Numbered from the stretch's first letter, positions 24,927 through 34,785 are shown. The stretch is 64,000 nt of DNA from Actinomycetes bacterium (GCA_025360105.1 JANYCT010000091.1:1-64000), one strand, 5' to 3'. Numbers and translations: made by a program. The notes: generated by a model not told the origin, from the sequence alone.

Positions 24927-25997
24927 TTGCGTAAGAACAAGCGTTTCGCTGGGGTGGCATTGCTTGCCGCCGTCGGCATCTTCGCTACCGCATGCGGTAG
25001 CGACACCAAGACCGCCACATCGGGCACCACCGGCGGAACCACCGCCACGGCCGGAACCACCGGCGGCACGATGAGCTCCACGCCACTCAACCTCGGTATC
25101 GCATTCGACACCGGCGGACGCGGCGACGGCACATTCAACGACTCCGCGGCCCGTGGTGGCGACAAGGCCAAGACCGAGTTGGGCGCCAAGCTCGACGAGC
25201 TCGAAGCAACTGGCGATCAGGACCGCAAGCCCAACCTCGAGACCCTCACCAAGAATGGCGACAACCCGGTCATCGCGGTTGGTTTCTTGTTCGGTGACGA
25301 CCTCAAGACCGTGGCTACCGCCAACCCGAAGACCACCTACGGCATCATCGACTCTGTTGTCGATGCGCCCAACGTGAAGAGCCTTGTGTTCGCAGAAGAG
25401 CAGGGTTCGTTCCTGGTCGGTGCCGCAGCAGCACTCAAGAGCAAGACCGGTCACATCGGTTTCATCGGCGGTCAGGAAATCGACCTGATCAAGAAGTTCC
25501 AGGCCGGCTACGCCGCAGGCGCCATGGCCGTGAACCCCAAGATCGTCATCGACGTCAAGTACCTCGGTGCTGCTGGCGACAATGCCGCATGGGGCTCGCC
25601 TGACAAGGCCAAGGAAATCGCCAATGGTTGGTACGCCGCAGGCGCCGACATCATCTACACCGCCGCCGGCGGTTCGGGTGCAGGCACCATCGACGCAGCT
25701 GTTGCCTCCGGCAAGTGGGCCATCGGCGTCGACTCCGACCAGTACGTGTTGGCCACGCCTGACCAGCAAAAGCACATCCTCACCTCGATGATCAAGCGCG
25801 TCGACGTGGCCGTGTTCGAAACAGCCAAGGCTGTGCAGAGCGGCGACACCAAGGGTGGCGTGCAGGTGTTCGACCTCAAGGTCGACGGCGTGGGTTACGC
25901 AACCTCGGGTGGCTACCTCGACGACGTCAAGGACAAGCTCGAAGCATTCAAGAAGCAGATCATCGACGGCACCATCAAGGTTCCCACCGCTCCCTGA
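24927..25997 (+). CDS. BMP-family nucleoside ABC transporter substrate-binding lipoprotein
   Basis: Binding protein (356 aa) of a BmpA/Med-type importer. The TTG start follows an AAGGGGAG site. A signal peptide with lipobox FATAC precedes a Thr/Gly linker. BMP-domain segments include AFDTGGRGDGTFNDSAARG, GFIGGQEIDLIKKFQAGYAAG and AAGGSGAGTIDAAV. Family members bind purine or other nucleosides. It heads a cluster with a double ATPase and two permeases, but a strong hairpin (26041-26073) separates it from them. Adenosine deaminase and uracil phosphoribosyltransferase nearby support nucleosides as cargo. Confidence 0.92.
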   Translation: MRKNKRFAGVALLAAVGIFATACGSDTKTATSGTTGGTTATAGTTGGTMSSTPLNLGIAFDTGGRGDGTFNDSAARGGDKAKTELGAKLDELEATGDQDRKPNLETLTKNGDNPVIAVGFLFGDDLKTVATANPKTTYGIIDSVVDAPNVKSLVFAEEQGSFLVGAAAALKSKTGHIGFIGGQEIDLIKKFQAGYAAGAMAVNPKIVIDVKYLGAAGDNAAWGSPDKAKEIANGWYAAGADIIYTAAGGSGAGTIDAAVASGKWAIGVDSDQYVLATPDQQKHILTSMIKRVDVAVFETAKAVQSGDTKGGVQVFDLKVDGVGYATSGGYLDDVKDKLEAFKKQIIDGTIKVPTAP

Positions 25998-26040
25998 TCC
26001 GTCAACACGAGTCATCGATAACTCAATACAACAGTGTGGG

Positions 26041-26073
26041 AAAGCCCGGGACTTCGGTCCCGGGCTTTCTTCT
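26041..26073 (+). terminator. Strong hairpin terminator/attenuator after the BMP gene
   Basis: A perfect 12-base-pair stem (26041-26052 with 26057-26068) closed by a TTCG tetraloop is followed by CTTCTT. It lies 43 bases after the BMP stop and 56 bases before the ATPase start on the same strand. It probably reduces read-through, so that the binding protein is made in excess over the membrane complex, or it may stabilise the upstream message. Confidence 0.85.
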
Positions 26074-26128
26074 TACCCATTCGACCCGATCTGATAGAAC
26101 AGCCATTGCGCAGGCAACAAGGGGGACG

Positions 26129-27661
26129 ATGAATACCGAAGGCAATCAGATCGCCGTTGCACTCGACGGCATCGGGAAACGATTCCCCGGGGTCATCGCC
26201 AATCATGACGTGAGCCTCACAGTGCGACGTGGCACCATCCACGCCATCGTCGGCGAAAACGGTGCCGGCAAGTCAACGTTGATGAACACCCTCTACGGAA
26301 TGCATCAGCCCGACGCCGGCACCATAACCGTGAACGGCAACGTGCAGCACTTCAAGTCGCCAAGCGACGCAATCGCGGCCGGTATCGGCATGGTGCATCA
26401 GCACTTCATGCTCGCCGACAACTTCACTGTCCTCGAAAACATCATCCTCGGCGCAGAACCCACCCACCTCGGCGTGCTCTCCAAAGGCGTTGCGCGCCAG
26501 CGCATCACCGAGATCGCCACGGCGTCGGGTACTCACGTCGACCTCGACGCACCGGTGTCGCAACTCGGCGTTGGGCAACGTCAGCGCGTCGAGATCCTCA
26601 AAGTCCTCTACCGCGGCGCGCGCATCCTCATCCTCGATGAGCCCACAGCTGTCTTGGTGCCCCAAGAAGTCGATGAACTGTTCGCGACGCTGCGGCATCT
26701 TGTTGACGACGGAGCCACCATCATCTTCATCTCCCACAAACTCGACGAGGTGCTAGCCGTGTCTGACGAGATCACTGTGATTCGCGATGGCACCACCGTC
26801 GTCACGGTGCTCCCTCGCGATGTCGATCGGGCCAAGCTCGGCGAGTTGATGGTGGGCGCCGAGTTGCCCTCACCGGCAGGCCGCGAGTCAGAGGTGGGGG
26901 CTGCCGTGCGCCTGCAGTTGACAGCGCTCACCGTCGATGCGCCGGGTCAACGCAAGATCCTCGACGACGTTTCCTTCACAGTGCACGAGAGCGAGATCGT
27001 CGGCATCGCCGGCGTCGAGGGAAACGGCCAGTTCGAACTGTGCGAGGCCATTCTCGGGCTCACCCCAATCACGTCGGGCACCGTGGAGATCGGCGACCAC
27101 GACGTCACCCAGAGCTCGACCCGCGAGCGCAAACAGGCCGGGGTCAGCTACATCCCGTTCGATCGCCACCGCGAGGGCCTGATGCTCACGTCTCAGCTGT
27201 GGGAGAACACCTTGCTCGGGCGTGAGGACGACGCCCGTTTCATGCGTGGCCCGCTGATCAACACCGCAGAGGCGCACCGCGACTGCACCGAGATCATCGA
27301 GCGATTCGATGTCCTCACCCCCAGCGAAGTCGTGCCGGCATTCGCTCTGTCGGGCGGCAACCAACAAAAGCTGCTCGTGGGGCGCGAGCTGAGTAACCGT
27401 CCAAAGATCCTGCTTGCAGCTCACCCGACGCGCGGCGTCGACATCGGGGCGCAGGCAGCCATCTGGGCCGAGCTCCGTAAGGCTCGCGACGCCGGCCTGG
27501 CCGTTCTGCTCATCTCTGCAGACCTCGACGAACTCATCGGCCTCTCCGACCGGATACTGGTGATGTACGACGGCAAGATCACCGCGACGCTCGACCCCGC
27601 CGAGGCTACGCCGAAGATGTTGGGAACCTTTATGACCGGCGGAAAGCAAGAGGTGGCGTGA
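26129..27661 (+). CDS. Nucleoside ABC importer ATP-binding protein (two ATPase domains)
   Basis: Double-domain ATPase (510 aa) as in YufO/NupA- and RbsA-like importers. Domain 1 has Walker A VGENGAGKSTL, signature LGVGQRQRVEIL and Walker B LILDEPTAVL. Domain 2 has a degenerate Walker A (GVEGNGQFEL), signature LSGGNQQKLL and AAHPTRGVDIGA in place of a normal Walker B, as is typical of the family. The start at 26129 has an AAGGGGG site; the open frame begins earlier inside the hairpin region. The stop overlaps the first permease start (TGATG). Confidence 0.93.
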   Translation: MNTEGNQIAVALDGIGKRFPGVIANHDVSLTVRRGTIHAIVGENGAGKSTLMNTLYGMHQPDAGTITVNGNVQHFKSPSDAIAAGIGMVHQHFMLADNFTVLENIILGAEPTHLGVLSKGVARQRITEIATASGTHVDLDAPVSQLGVGQRQRVEILKVLYRGARILILDEPTAVLVPQEVDELFATLRHLVDDGATIIFISHKLDEVLAVSDEITVIRDGTTVVTVLPRDVDRAKLGELMVGAELPSPAGRESEVGAAVRLQLTALTVDAPGQRKILDDVSFTVHESEIVGIAGVEGNGQFELCEAILGLTPITSGTVEIGDHDVTQSSTRERKQAGVSYIPFDRHREGLMLTSQLWENTLLGREDDARFMRGPLINTAEAHRDCTEIIERFDVLTPSEVVPAFALSGGNQQKLLVGRELSNRPKILLAAHPTRGVDIGAQAAIWAELRKARDAGLAVLLISADLDELIGLSDRILVMYDGKITATLDPAEATPKMLGTFMTGGKQEVA

Positions 27662-28818
27662 TGGTCGAAGAGACACGCATTCCCGTTGCCGACGGCGTTG
27701 GACGCGGGCTATCAAAATTGATGACACCAAAGCTGCACAACTCCAAGAACGGCCTCATCACCACGGCCAGCTCCATCGCTGCGGTTCTGCTCGCACTGGT
27801 GATCTCAGGGATCATGCTCAAGCTCACCGGCAAAGATCCGATCGCGGCTTATCGCAAGATGATCGAGACCGGTTTCCAGAGCGACAAGATGCTCGAGGCA
27901 TTGCAGCGCGCCACGCCGCTGATGCTGTCGGCGGTGGCGGTGGCCATTGGATTCAAGATGAACCTGTTCAACATCGGTGTCGAGGGCCAGTACCTGTTTG
28001 CCGCGCTCATCGCCGCCGTCGTCGGTGCCGCCGTCAGCCTGCCGGCACCGCTTCACGTGGCCTTCATTCTCGTCGTGGCGATGGCAGCAGGCGCCTTCTG
28101 GGCCGGCATCGCAGCAGTTCTCAAGGTGAAGCGAGGGGTCAACGAGGTCATCGCCACAATCATGCTCAACTACGTGGCCCTCTCGGTGATCCAGTGGCTG
28201 TTCGATTCGTTCTTCCGCGACAGCTCCAAGAGCGACCTCAACGTGAAGACCAAGATCCTGCCGCGCAGCGCATGGATGCCCGACCTTGCGAGCGGTCGCT
28301 TGTCGAGCATGTTCATCGTCGCGCTGGTCATGGTGTTTGCCTACTGGATCGTCGTGTTCAAGAGCCGATTCGGATTTCGTCTGCGTGCGTCAGGCTTGAA
28401 CTCAGTCGCTGCTCGTACCGCAGGAATCAGTAGCAATCGGATGATCTTCACGGCGTTGATCATCTCGGGCGCGGTTGCCGGGCTGGTAGCGATGCCATCG
28501 GTGCTCGGCGACATCCACGCGTACGGTCAAGGGGTGCCCGACGGACTCGGTTTTGCCGGCATTGCCGTGGCCCTGCTCGGGCGCAACCATCCGGTTGGCA
28601 TCATTGCTGCCGCAATGCTGTACGGCTTCCTCGACGCCACTGCGGGCGTGCTCCAAATCCAACACGTGCCGAGTTCCATCATCGACGTCATCAAAGCAAT
28701 CATCGTGCTCACCGTGGTGATCGTGAATGAGGCAGTGACCCGCTGGATGAATCGCCGAACGGCAGCCCGAACTTCAATGGCGCTACAGGCAGCCACACCG
28801 GTAGGAGCACTGGCGTGA
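27661..28818 (+). CDS. Nucleoside ABC importer permease (YufP-like)
   Basis: Integral membrane permease (386 aa, about nine or ten membrane segments) of the BPD_transp_2 family. Typical segments are LMLSAVAVAIGFKMNLFNIGVEGQ, GVNEVIATIMLNYVAL and LPGI-like FGFRLRASGLNSVAARTAGI. It overlaps the ATPase stop (TGATG) and is coupled to the second permease by a GTGA overlap. An N-terminal cytoplasmic extension of about 35 residues precedes the first membrane segment. Confidence 0.92.
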   Translation: MVEETRIPVADGVGRGLSKLMTPKLHNSKNGLITTASSIAAVLLALVISGIMLKLTGKDPIAAYRKMIETGFQSDKMLEALQRATPLMLSAVAVAIGFKMNLFNIGVEGQYLFAALIAAVVGAAVSLPAPLHVAFILVVAMAAGAFWAGIAAVLKVKRGVNEVIATIMLNYVALSVIQWLFDSFFRDSSKSDLNVKTKILPRSAWMPDLASGRLSSMFIVALVMVFAYWIVVFKSRFGFRLRASGLNSVAARTAGISSNRMIFTALIISGAVAGLVAMPSVLGDIHAYGQGVPDGLGFAGIAVALLGRNHPVGIIAAAMLYGFLDATAGVLQIQHVPSSIIDVIKAIIVLTVVIVNEAVTRWMNRRTAARTSMALQAATPVGALA

Positions 28819-30119
28819 GCACAACCGAACTCTCCGCCGAGACCACAACCGCAACCAAGCCCAATCTTCTTGCGATCATCAACAGCCGACACGGATTACG
28901 GCTCATCACCGCGGGCACCCTGCTGCTGGTGCTGTTGTCGATCACCAGGCTCATCACCGGCGCCGACGACCTCACCTCGTCGGGGACAATGGGCACCACG
29001 TTGCGCCTCACGGTCCCGATCCTGTTGGCCGGCCTCGCAGGGCTGTGGTCCGAGCGGGTCGGCATCGTGAACATCGGTATCGAGGGCATGATGATCTTCG
29101 GCACCTGGTTCGGCGCCTACGGGGCGTGGCAATTCGGACCGTGGGTTGGCCTGCTCATGGGCGTGGGCGGCGGCGCCATTGGCGGCCTGATCCACGCGGT
29201 TGCCACCGTACGGTTCAACGTGGATCACGTGATCTCCGGTGTTGCGCTCAACCTGCTCGCGGCGGGCGGTATGCGCTACATGAGCGAACTTGTCTTCGTC
29301 GGAAAAAAGGGCGGCGGCATCAGCCAGTCGCCACCTCGCAAGTCGGCCATCCCGACCTTCGATGTTCCCTTCCTGGCTGGCGGCAAACTATTCGGGTGGA
29401 AGTCACCCGACATGCTCGGCTCGATCGAGGACAAGCACTGGTTTGTGATCAGCGATCTCGCTGGCATTCTGCGCGGCTTTGCATTCGGCATGTCGTGGGC
29501 CACCCTGCTTGCGTTGTGCCTGGTGCCGCTCACTGCCTGGGTGCTGTGGAGAACCCGCTTCGGTCTGCGCCTGCGATCATCCGGCGAGGCCCCTTTCGCA
29601 GCAGAAAGCCTCGGCGTGAAGGTCACTCGCGTGCGGTACCTGGGCGTGATCATCAGTGGCTCGTTCGCCGGTTTGGGCGGGGCGTACCTGTCGGTGGTGT
29701 CGTTCTCGGCATATCGCCAGGGTCAGACAGCTGGCCGCGGGTACATCGGTTTGGCAACAATGATCTTCGGTAACTGGCGACCATCGGGTGTTCTTGGTGG
29801 CGCCATGCTGTTCGGCTTCTCCGACGCGTTGAAATTGCGGCGCGACGACAGCATCCCTGCGTTGTTCTTGTTCATCAGCTTCATCGCCGCGTTGGTGATG
29901 GTCTTGTCGATCTATCGCAAGCGGCTGATACCGGGCGTCTTGGCCGGGGCGTTCGGAGTGCTCTTCCTGGTGACGTACCTCACCGTGAACAAGGTGCCCA
30001 GTTCGCTCACGCAGGCGACCCCGTATCTGGTTACGTTGCTCGTACTGGCCACGGCCAGTCAGCACCTGCGGCCACCGGCGTACGCGGGTCGACCGTATCG
30101 ACCGGGCGAGAGTCACTGA
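28815..30119 (+). CDS. Nucleoside ABC importer permease (YufQ-like)
   Basis: Second permease (434 aa, GTG start) of the same importer. Family marks are GLWSERVGIVNIGIEGMMIFG, HVISGVALNLLAAGGMRY and FGLRLRSSGEAPFAAESLGV. An inserted region of about 60 residues near residue 155 contains KKGGGISQSPPRKSAIP, probably a cytoplasmic or periplasmic loop. Its stop codon is part of a 7-bp tandem repeat shared with the convergent queF gene. Confidence 0.92.
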   Translation: MSTTELSAETTTATKPNLLAIINSRHGLRLITAGTLLLVLLSITRLITGADDLTSSGTMGTTLRLTVPILLAGLAGLWSERVGIVNIGIEGMMIFGTWFGAYGAWQFGPWVGLLMGVGGGAIGGLIHAVATVRFNVDHVISGVALNLLAAGGMRYMSELVFVGKKGGGISQSPPRKSAIPTFDVPFLAGGKLFGWKSPDMLGSIEDKHWFVISDLAGILRGFAFGMSWATLLALCLVPLTAWVLWRTRFGLRLRSSGEAPFAAESLGVKVTRVRYLGVIISGSFAGLGGAYLSVVSFSAYRQGQTAGRGYIGLATMIFGNWRPSGVLGGAMLFGFSDALKLRRDDSIPALFLFISFIAALVMVLSIYRKRLIPGVLAGAFGVLFLVTYLTVNKVPSSLTQATPYLVTLLVLATASQHLRPPAYAGRPYRPGESH

Positions 30120-30151
30120 GCGTTGAGCGTTGAGCGTTGAGCGTTTAGCGT
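30117..30151. repeat. Tandem repeat, 7-bp unit x5, carrying both stop codons of two convergent genes
   Basis: Four identical 7-bp units (30117-30144) and a fifth with one change (30145-30151). The first unit holds the TGA of the permease gene. The fifth holds the TAA of queF on the opposite strand (bases 30145-30147). Confidence 0.9.
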
Positions 30152-30552
30152 TCGAGATCGCTGACCGCCTGCACCTCGATACCGCCTCGGGGCCGCTGGG
30201 TGAGGGTGACCTTCACCCGCTGCGGCTGGGCGGTGAGCATCACCTCACCGGCAATCTCCGCGGCGAGCGCTTCGGCGAACACGGCCCGGTCGCGAAAACT
30301 CCAGAGGTAGAGCTTCAGGCTTTTGCTCTCGATGCAATGCCGATCGGGTGTGTACTCGATGATCACGTGCGAGAGATCGGGCTGCTGGGTCACCGGGCAC
30401 ACACTCGAAAGTTCATCGGAGGTGAAACGAACCGAGGTGACGTTAGCCGGCGCGGGGAACACCTCGACATGGTCGATGGCATGACGCACAGTGCTGCCGA
30501 GCACCGTGAGCGTGTCGGGCTCGGGAAGCTGTTCGGACTCGGGTCGATTCAT
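30145..30552 (-). CDS. queF: NADPH-dependent preQ0 reductase (QueF)
   Basis: Enzyme (135 aa) reducing 7-cyano-7-deazaguanine to preQ1 in queuosine synthesis. The catalytic Cys is in LSSVCPVTQQPD and the QueF motif ESKSLKLY is intact, as is the T-fold C-terminus. This is the short, single-domain form. The ATG at 30552 begins the conserved region; the frame is open far upstream through the antisense of the PhyH gene. No other queuosine gene lies in the window. It is divergent from the PhyH gene with 24 bases between starts. Confidence 0.9.
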   Translation of the reverse strand: MNRPESEQLPEPDTLTVLGSTVRHAIDHVEVFPAPANVTSVRFTSDELSSVCPVTQQPDLSHVIIEYTPDRHCIESKSLKLYLWSFRDRAVFAEALAAEIAGEVMLTAQPQRVKVTLTQRPRGGIEVQAVSDLER

Positions 30553-30576
30553 GGGGAGAAAGGCTACGGTAGAGAC

Positions 30577-31458
30577 ATGCCAAGTGTTCTCTCCGATACC
30601 CAGATCGAGTCGTATCATCGCGACGGCTTCTTGGTGCTGCCCGACTTTGCCAGCGCCAATGCCTGCGCTGGTTTGCGCCAACGCGCAGTCGCGATCGTCG
30701 ATGCATTCCAGCCAAGCGATCGTCGTTCGGTGTTCACCACCAACGAACAGGACCGCATCAGTAACGGCGAATTCCTCGACAGCGCTACGGGCATGTGGTG
30801 CTTCTTCGAGGAAGAAGCCTTTGGTGCCGACGGGCAACTGCGCCAGGACAAGTCGCTCTCGATCAACAAGATCGGCCATGCGATGCACGACCTCGACCCC
30901 GTGTTCGAATCGTTCAGCTACACCTCCGAACTCGCCGGCGTAGCAGCCGACATCGGCCTCACCGATGCGCTCGCATTGCAGAGCATGTACATCTTCAAGC
31001 AACCTCACATCGGTGGCGAGGTCGGCTGTCATCAAGACGCCACGTTCCTGTACACCGAGCCGATGACTGTCACCGGATTCTGGTTTGCGATCGAAGACGC
31101 GACGCTCGAGAACGGGTGTCTGTGGGCCGCCCCTGGCGGGCATCGCACCACGTTGCGCAAGATCTTTAAGCGCGCTGGTTCCGACAACGAGGGCGGCACG
31201 ATGTTCGACGAACTTGATCCCGCTCCCCTGCCATCGCCCAGCGATCTGGTGCCGCTCCAGGTGAGCGCCGGGACGATGGTGATACTCCACGGGCTGCTGC
31301 CACACTGGAGCGACGTGAACCGTTCGGCCAAGAGCCGTCACGCCTTCTCACTGCACTGCATCTCGGCCGGTGCCGACTACCCGGCGTCGAACTGGCTGCA
31401 GCGCTCACCCGAGCTTCCACTGCGTCGACTCGATCGCTCCGATCGGGTTTCGGCGTGA
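30577..31458 (+). CDS. Phytanoyl-CoA dioxygenase (PhyH) family protein
   Basis: Fe(II)/2-oxoglutarate-dependent oxygenase (293 aa). The metal ligands are in [11 protein letters not shown] (HxD) and, downstream, [13 protein letters not shown], with the 2-oxoglutarate arginine in KSRHAFSLH. The N-terminal segment [12 protein letters not shown] is typical of the family. Substrates range from phytanoyl-CoA to small metabolites, so the reaction here is unknown. Its stop overlaps the adenosine deaminase start (GTGA), linking it to the salvage genes. Confidence 0.9.
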   Translation: MPSVLSDTQIESYHRDGFLVLPDFASANACAGLRQRAVAIVDAFQPSDRRSVFTTNEQDRISNGEFLDSATGMWCFFEEEAFGADGQLRQDKSLSINKIGHAMHDLDPVFESFSYTSELAGVAADIGLTDALALQSMYIFKQPHIGGEVGCHQDATFLYTEPMTVTGFWFAIEDATLENGCLWAAPGGHRTTLRKIFKRAGSDNEGGTMFDELDPAPLPSPSDLVPLQVSAGTMVILHGLLPHWSDVNRSAKSRHAFSLHCISAGADYPASNWLQRSPELPLRRLDRSDRVSA

Positions 31459-32531
31459 ACCACGAACTCCTCCATCAGGCACCCAAGGCACTGCTGCACG
31501 ACCATCTCGATGGTGGGCTGCGGCCGCAGACGGTCATCGAACTCGCCGATGAATACGGCTATCGCAACCTCCCCACTCATGATGTCAGTGAGCTGGCGAA
31601 CTGGTTCAACCGCGGCGCGAAGCGCAACGATTTGGTGCTGTACCTCGAGACGTTCGCGCACACTGTTGGCGTGATGCAGCACCGCGACGCGATTGAGCGC
31701 GTCGCCTACGAATGCGCTGTCGATCTCGCCGCAGATGGCGTCGTGTATGCCGAAGTGCGTTTCGCCCCCGAGCTCAACACCGAGGCGGGACTCACCCTCG
31801 ACGAGGTTGTTCAGGCGGTTCTTGCTGGATTCGAACGAGGCTCCGCTGGCACCGACCTGACGATCTATCTCATCTGCTGTGCGATGCGCACCGCGGCGCG
31901 CTCACTCGAAATTGCCGAGCTTGCCGTGCGCTGGCGTGATCAGGGCGTGGTCGGTTTCGACATCGCAGGCGCCGAAGCTGGTTACCCACCCACGCGTCAC
32001 CTCGATGCCTTTCAATTCGTGCAGCGCTCGAACTTCCACGCCACCATCCACGCAGGCGAGGCGTTCGGGCTGCCATCCATCTGGGAGGCCGTGCAATGGT
32101 GCGGCGCCGAACGCCTCGGCCACGGCGTACGCATCGTCGACGACATCACCGGAACCCCGGGCGACGAGACGCTGGGCCGCCTCGCCGCGTATGTGCGCGA
32201 CCGGCGTATCCCACTCGAGCTGTGCCCGACGTCGAACGTGGGCACCGGCGTGTGCGCATCGATCGCAGAGCACCCCATCGGTATGCTACGCCGGCTGCGG
32301 TTTCGCGTCACGGTGAATACCGACAACCGGTTGATGAGCGATACCTCAATGACCAAGGAGATGACGCAACTCGCCGATGCCTTCGGTTGGGGTCTCGACG
32401 ATTTCGAGTGGCTCACCATCAACGCGATGAAGAGTGCCTTTGCGCCGTTCCCCGAACGACTCAGCATCATCAACGGTTTGGTCAAGCCCCGCTACGCACT
32501 GCTGCGCAAGAGCAGCAGCGTGTCAGAATGA
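31455..32531 (+). CDS. add: Adenosine deaminase
   Basis: Converts adenosine (and deoxyadenosine) to inosine in the cytoplasm. The protein (358 aa, GTG start) shows HDHLDGG at residues 15-21 (zinc ligands His15 and His17), HAGEAFG (zinc His and catalytic Glu), [11 protein letters not shown] and CPTSNVGTG, with the Asp ligand in VNTDN. It overlaps phyH by four bases and upp by four bases, so the three are one operon. It fits downstream of the nucleoside importer. Confidence 0.93.
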   Translation: MNHELLHQAPKALLHDHLDGGLRPQTVIELADEYGYRNLPTHDVSELANWFNRGAKRNDLVLYLETFAHTVGVMQHRDAIERVAYECAVDLAADGVVYAEVRFAPELNTEAGLTLDEVVQAVLAGFERGSAGTDLTIYLICCAMRTAARSLEIAELAVRWRDQGVVGFDIAGAEAGYPPTRHLDAFQFVQRSNFHATIHAGEAFGLPSIWEAVQWCGAERLGHGVRIVDDITGTPGDETLGRLAAYVRDRRIPLELCPTSNVGTGVCASIAEHPIGMLRRLRFRVTVNTDNRLMSDTSMTKEMTQLADAFGWGLDDFEWLTINAMKSAFAPFPERLSIINGLVKPRYALLRKSSSVSE

Positions 32532-33169
32532 CGGCCATGTCCGTTCAGGTTCACGTCGTCGAACACCCGCTCATCGCTGCTGCGCTCACCCGCATTCGTG
32601 ACGAATCCACCCCCAACACGATCTTTCGTCAGGAGCTTGAGCGCATCGGCACATTGCTGCTTGCCGAGGCGACCCAGTCGTTGGCCACCACCGAGGTGTC
32701 GGTCAAGACGCCGATCCAGATGACCAGCGGTCGTGCGCTCACCAGTGAGCCGGTGATCGTGCCGATCCTGCGCGCTGGCCTCGGTTTTTTGCAGTCAGCA
32801 CAGACCCTGATGCCCGGCGCAGACATCGGCTTCGTGGGTATCTCGCGTGACGAGGCAACGTTTCAGCCGAAGCCATACGTGAACAAGCTTCCCGAGTCAT
32901 TGGTGGGGCGCACCTGTTTCGTGCTCGATCCGATGCTCGCAACCGGCGGATCATTGGCGTTGGCGTGCCGGCTATTGATCGAACGCGGTGCAAACACGCC
33001 CATCATCGTGGTGTGCGCGCTGGCCGCGCCAGAGGGCATCGCCGCCATCGAGCACGAAGGTCTCGACGCTAAAATCTTCACCGCCTCCATCGACGAGTGC
33101 CTTAACGAGAACGCCTACATTGTGCCGGGCCTCGGCGATGCGGGCGACCGCCAATTCGGTGCTGCCTGA
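32528..33169 (+). CDS. upp: Uracil phosphoribosyltransferase
   Basis: Makes UMP from uracil and PRPP (213 aa). Family motifs are [10 protein letters not shown] near residue 78, the PRPP-binding loop [11 protein letters not shown] near residue 135 and the uracil-binding end [15 protein letters not shown]. The ATG at 32528 overlaps the add stop (ATGA); a second ATG three codons later gives the more usual length. The pairing with add, and with a phosphohexomutase gene convergent downstream, recalls mycobacterial pmmB-upp-add. Confidence 0.95.
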   Translation: MTAMSVQVHVVEHPLIAAALTRIRDESTPNTIFRQELERIGTLLLAEATQSLATTEVSVKTPIQMTSGRALTSEPVIVPILRAGLGFLQSAQTLMPGADIGFVGISRDEATFQPKPYVNKLPESLVGRTCFVLDPMLATGGSLALACRLLIERGANTPIIVVCALAAPEGIAAIEHEGLDAKIFTASIDECLNENAYIVPGLGDAGDRQFGAA

Positions 33170-33195
33170 CGCCCGTCGCCACCTGGGCGGGCCGC

Positions 33196-34785
33196 TCACA
33201 ACGACGAAGCCAGAGCGCTGAGATACGGCTCAGGGTCGCGGCCAATCGCCTCGCCGTACAACTTGACCTTCGGCTCGGTTCCGCTCGGGCGAACCTGCAG
33301 ACGAATGTCACCGAGCCACACGCGCAACAATCCGGCTTCGTCGAACCACTCGACGCCCGTGACGAGAAGTCCGCCAACATCAGCGGGCGGCGAGTCACGT
33401 AATGCGGCTACTCGTTCTGCGGCAACAACGGGATCGAGACGAACCGACTGCTCGGCCGTGATGTGATGGCCGTACCGCGCCCCTAGCGCGTCGAGGCGTT
33501 GTTGCAGCGACACGCCATCGAACGCGGCGAGTGCTGCGACTTCGGCCATCAGCACGGCTGCAGAGATGCCGTCTTTATCCATCGGTTGCTGCGCAACCAG
33601 GTAGCCGAGCGCCTGCTCATAACCGAACACGAATCGAAGCTCTGGGTGATCGAGCACCGTCCGGCCGATCCACTTGAAGCCGGTATAGGTTTCCTTGAAG
33701 TGAACGCCATGGTCGGCCGCCATGCGACCGAGCATCGACGACGACACGAGCGTGGTGACAACCAGACGGTCGTCGCCTGCAGTGTGAGCGAGGATGTGAT
33801 CGGCGAGGAGCCAGCCGAGTTCGTCACCGGTGAGGCGGCGCCAGCCACCATCAGGGGTTGGGATTGCAGCGCCCAGCCGATCGGCGTCGGGATCATTGGC
33901 CAGAGCAAGGAGCGCACCTGACTCGCGCGCCCGATCGAGGAGCAGGTCCATCGCGCCGGGTTCCTCGGGATTCGGAAATGCCACCGTGCGAAAATTGGGA
34001 TCGGGCTGCTGCTGGGCCTCGACGACCACCGGCGCCGAGAACTGTGAAGCCGCAAATGCTTGGAGCAACGTGGCCCCGCCGACGCCGTGCATCGCGGAGT
34101 ACGCCACGGTGACACCGCGAAGTTCCGGACGAAGCCGAACCGCCCGCACCGATCGAACATACCTCGACGATGGCGAGTCATCGAGGTGTTCGATCAGCGG
34201 ATCATCGGCATCGGCGAGGAGCACCGCACAGGGATCGAACTTGTCGATGCAGGCTGCGATTCCGGCGTCGTGGGGCGGCACGATCTGTGCGCCATCTCCG
34301 AGGTAGACCTTGTACCCATTATCGGCCGCCGGGTTGTGGCTTGCGGTGACCATCACCCCTGCGATGGCGTTGAACTCGGTGATGTTCCACGCAAGCACCG
34401 GAGTGGGGAGCGCCGATGGAAAAAGGAGCGCACGGATACCCGCTGCCGCGACGACGCGTGCTGTATCGAGTGCAAAGTTGCGGCTCTTGTGGCGGGCGTC
34501 GTAGCCGATGATGATGCCTCGATCGGCAGCATCGGGCCACGTTTCGAGCACATAGCGAGCCAGACCAGCCGCCGCTTGGCGCACAACGAGACGATTCATA
34601 CGTAACGGTCCGGCGCCCATCGCGGCACGCAACCCAGCCGTGCCGAATTGCAATCGTCCATTGAATCGCGACGCAAGCTCGGGACCCGATGCGTGAATCA
34701 GTTCGGCGAGTTCGGCCCGAACATCGGTATCGGGTTCGGCCGCGAGCCACACGTGCGCCCGATCGAGAACAGCGTCGTTGCCCAT
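33196..34785 (-). CDS. Phosphohexomutase-superfamily enzyme (PmmB-like; possible phosphopentomutase)
   Basis: Alpha-D-phosphohexomutase family protein (529 aa). The phosphoserine loop is MVTASHNPAADNGYK near residue 135, the metal loop DPDADRLG, the sugar-binding loop and the final phosphate-binding RPSGTEPKVKLYGE. The length matches actinobacterial PmmB. PmmB is commonly annotated as phosphomannomutase, but a place beside add, upp and a nucleoside kinase makes ribose-1-phosphate/ribose-5-phosphate interconversion a reasonable alternative. The start overlaps the stop of the upstream kinase gene (TGATG). Confidence 0.9.
   Translation of the reverse strand: MGNDAVLDRAHVWLAAEPDTDVRAELAELIHASGPELASRFNGRLQFGTAGLRAAMGAGPLRMNRLVVRQAAAGLARYVLETWPDAADRGIIIGYDARHKSRNFALDTARVVAAAGIRALLFPSALPTPVLAWNITEFNAIAGVMVTASHNPAADNGYKVYLGDGAQIVPPHDAGIAACIDKFDPCAVLLADADDPLIEHLDDSPSSRYVRSVRAVRLRPELRGVTVAYSAMHGVGGATLLQAFAASQFSAPVVVEAQQQPDPNFRTVAFPNPEEPGAMDLLLDRARESGALLALANDPDADRLGAAIPTPDGGWRRLTGDELGWLLADHILAHTAGDDRLVVTTLVSSSMLGRMAADHGVHFKETYTGFKWIGRTVLDHPELRFVFGYEQALGYLVAQQPMDKDGISAAVLMAEVAALAAFDGVSLQQRLDALGARYGHHITAEQSVRLDPVVAAERVAALRDSPPADVGGLLVTGVEWFDEAGLLRVWLGDIRLQVRPSGTEPKVKLYGEAIGRDPEPYLSALASSL

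Noticed and set aside
24678-26015. Long antisense extension of the SGNH hydrolase frame across the whole BMP gene (758 codons in total)
   Set aside because: The part beyond 24677 is the mirror of a clear BMP gene, has low-complexity acidic composition and matches no family; only the C-terminal SGNH part is coding.
30130-30576. In-frame N-terminal extension of the PhyH protein through queF
   Set aside because: The stretch is antisense to the conserved queF gene; the PhyH family starts at the ATG at 30577.
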